64,000 nt of DNA. Source: JAISFI01 sp031552335 (GTDB lineage Bacteria > Bacteroidota > Bacteroidia > Bacteroidales > Azobacteroidaceae). Shown here piece by piece: positions 62,742 to 64,000 of the stretch (positions are counted from its first letter, which is position 1; each line of letters begins with the position of its first letter). A program made the translations under genes and the position numbers. The DNA is taken from assembly GCA_031552335.1 (NCBI GenBank), contig JAVBMQ010000052.1, positions 14,720 through 78,719 on the forward strand, written 5' to 3'. The notes beneath the pieces were generated by a model. It made no database searches, was not told where the DNA came from, and saw only the letters and a list, made by a program, of their open reading frames with translations.

Positions 62742-64000
62742 TCAATTGTCAACTCCTTTTGTATTCCTATAATTATACACATCCAGCAAATATTGCACTT
62801 CGTGTAAGACCTTTGATTGCCGGGACTGACTTTCGGCATTGATATCCTTGATCAGGTCATTGATTGTATAAACTCCGTTTTCATATTTACTTTCGGAAGC
62901 TTTTTTAACCCTATTACGGAGCGTAATGATTTCGTCATCTTTTTTCATTAATTCTTTGCTTTTCAATACCTCATTGTATAATTGCATCAATTGTAAATTG
63001 GTATTGAAAAGGAATGTTTCCTGTTGAGTATTTACCAAATTTTTATTGGTATTTATCAGGCGTTTGCTATTTTTAGTGGAATAAAGATTTCCAAAATTCC
63101 AGGACATTTTTACCCCTCCTATTCCAAAAAATTCAAATTCATTGGACAACATATTCAAACCTGGTTTCCCATATCCACCTTGTAGAAAAAGAGAAAACCG
63201 GGGCATATTACCTGAAGAAATCACACTTTCCCGGGCATCATACAATTCCCGTTGTTTTTCATATAGTCCGATCTCCGGTCGCTCAATATCAGACAACGGA
63301 TTAATTATCCCATCTACAGGTTTCTCCAACACGGTATTCTCTTCGATCGTTTCATTGATCAATGCAGAAAGCATTTGCTGATATGATCTTTTGAGAGATG
63401 TCACTTCGGTCCTTTTCTGCTCTGTATTCAGTATTTCCACCTGAACGGCATCTACATCCGATTGAGTAGCAGTTCCGTTTGCCAGGAATGCCTTAACCAT
63501 CTGATAACTATTTTGTAAATCTTCCTGTAAAATATTTAACTGGTTCAACTGCTCATCAACAGTCAATAATCCAAAATACAGGCGATTCACCTGATCCCTT
63601 ATCTGATACAAGCTGACTTCCAGTTGCTGACGGTCTACCTCTTTATTCGCCTGGGATATTTTTTTTTGTGACCGTATAGTTCCTCCATCCCAAATCGTTT
63701 GAGACAAATCAACGGTGGCTTTATACTGGTCTTTGTCTAAAAGAGGAACATCAATTCCCGGCATATTGATTGGAAAATGTACCACATCCGATTGATATGT
63801 AGCCTGAGCATTCAAAGAGATCTGGGGAAGATAAGATTTCGACAAATTAGACAATGTATATTTTTCTGAAAGATCAATCAAACCATATTGTTTGATCAAA
63901 GGATAATTCTCCTTTGCCTTTTGCTGGCAATATTCGATTGTCAAATTGTTGTGTGCTGAAAAATTCACACAAAACAAGAGGAAACATCCGAAAAACAGCA
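62742..64000 (-). CDS. TolC-family outer-membrane efflux protein, start at or beyond the right edge
   Basis: The frame stays open to the last base and its final codon is NTG at the boundary, so the start is probably an ATG split by the edge, giving LFFGCFLLFCVNFSA as signal peptide. About 419 residues are visible. TolC features: NLTIEYCQQKAKENYPLIKQ, DLSQTIWDGGTIRSQKKISQ, long heptad-rich helices (VNRLYFGLLTVDEQLNQLNI; NGTATQSDVDAVQVEILNTE) and the second repeat (YENGVYTINDLIKDINAESQ). It is the first gene of the leftward efflux operon: TolC, fusion protein, two ATPases, two permeases. Confidence 0.93.
   Translation of the reverse strand, partial: LFFGCFLLFCVNFSAHNNLTIEYCQQKAKENYPLIKQYGLIDLSEKYTLSNLSKSYLPQISLNAQATYQSDVVHFPINMPGIDVPLLDKDQYKATVDLSQTIWDGGTIRSQKKISQANKEVDRQQLEVSLYQIRDQVNRLYFGLLTVDEQLNQLNILQEDLQNSYQMVKAFLANGTATQSDVDAVQVEILNTEQKRTEVTSLKRSYQQMLSALINETIEENTVLEKPVDGIINPLSDIERPEIGLYEKQRELYDARESVISSGNMPRFSLFLQGGYGKPGLNMLSNEFEFFGIGGVKMSWNFGNLYSTKNSKRLINTNKNLVNTQQETFLFNTNLQLMQLYNEVLKSKELMKKDDEIITLRNRVKKASESKYENGVYTINDLIKDINAESQSRQSKVLHEVQYLLDVYNYRNTKGVDN

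Noticed and set aside
1..64000. CRISPR array, tRNA or rRNA genes, insertion sequences, prophage genes
   Set aside because: No regularly spaced repeats, cloverleaf, rRNA segments, transposase or phage-type proteins were seen on either strand.

Overview
The window is from a member of the Bacteroidota, most likely order Bacteroidales. Evidence: adjacent SusC/SusD-like genes, two hybrid two-component (HTCS) regulators, TAnnTTTG-type -7 promoter elements, lipoproteins, Por/T9SS-like C-terminal sorting domains, and moderately AT-rich DNA. A gut Dysgonomonadaceae- or Tannerellaceae-like organism would fit, but nothing here fixes the genus.

From 1 to about 47.8 kb is a large plant-hemicellulose utilisation region. 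The left edge holds a truncated beta-helix glycosidase gene, followed by a GH43-CBM6, two tandemly duplicated GH29 fucosidases, a GH43 fused in frame to a GH31, a GH43-CBM32 and a GH97. An HTCS regulator (16.4-20.4 kb) separates these from the core locus. The core has a leftward operon (two-domain sorted protein, SusC, SusD, TIG-domain glycan-binding lipoprotein, GH43) and a divergent rightward operon (GH31-PA14 alpha-xylosidase, GH2 beta-galactosidase, BACON-GH5), followed by GH3, GH5, GH3 and a second HTCS. This set closely matches the characterised Bacteroides ovatus xyloglucan locus. The inferred pathway is: surface GH5 cuts the glucan backbone, SusD and the TIG lipoprotein capture fragments, SusC imports them, and GH31 (xylose), GH2 (galactose), GH29 (fucose), GH43 (arabinose) and GH3 (glucose) finish them in the periplasm. 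No GH9 is present, and three gene remnants show recent turnover.

The most striking regulatory observation is a shared site, roughly TGMAACATWTMA. Its AACATWT core lies exactly 27 bp upstream of a TAnnTTTG element at all four divergent core promoters (susC operon, GH31 operon, GH3, second GH5). This defines a likely regulon for one of the two HTCS proteins. The fucosidase genes share a different conserved upstream block.

From 48.0 to 64.0 kb the content is more general: an outer-membrane porin, an RDD protein divergent from a SpoIIM / membrane protein / DUF4129 / DUF4350 / MoxR operon that lacks the usual DUF58 gene, a sodium:solute symporter, a CapA-like phosphoesterase, and a leftward efflux operon (TolC, membrane-fusion lipoprotein, two ABC ATPases, two ABC-2 permeases). 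The fusion-protein gene carries four copies of a 7-bp repeat in its signal-peptide region. The TolC gene runs off the right edge. No tRNA, rRNA, CRISPR array or insertion sequence was recognised.
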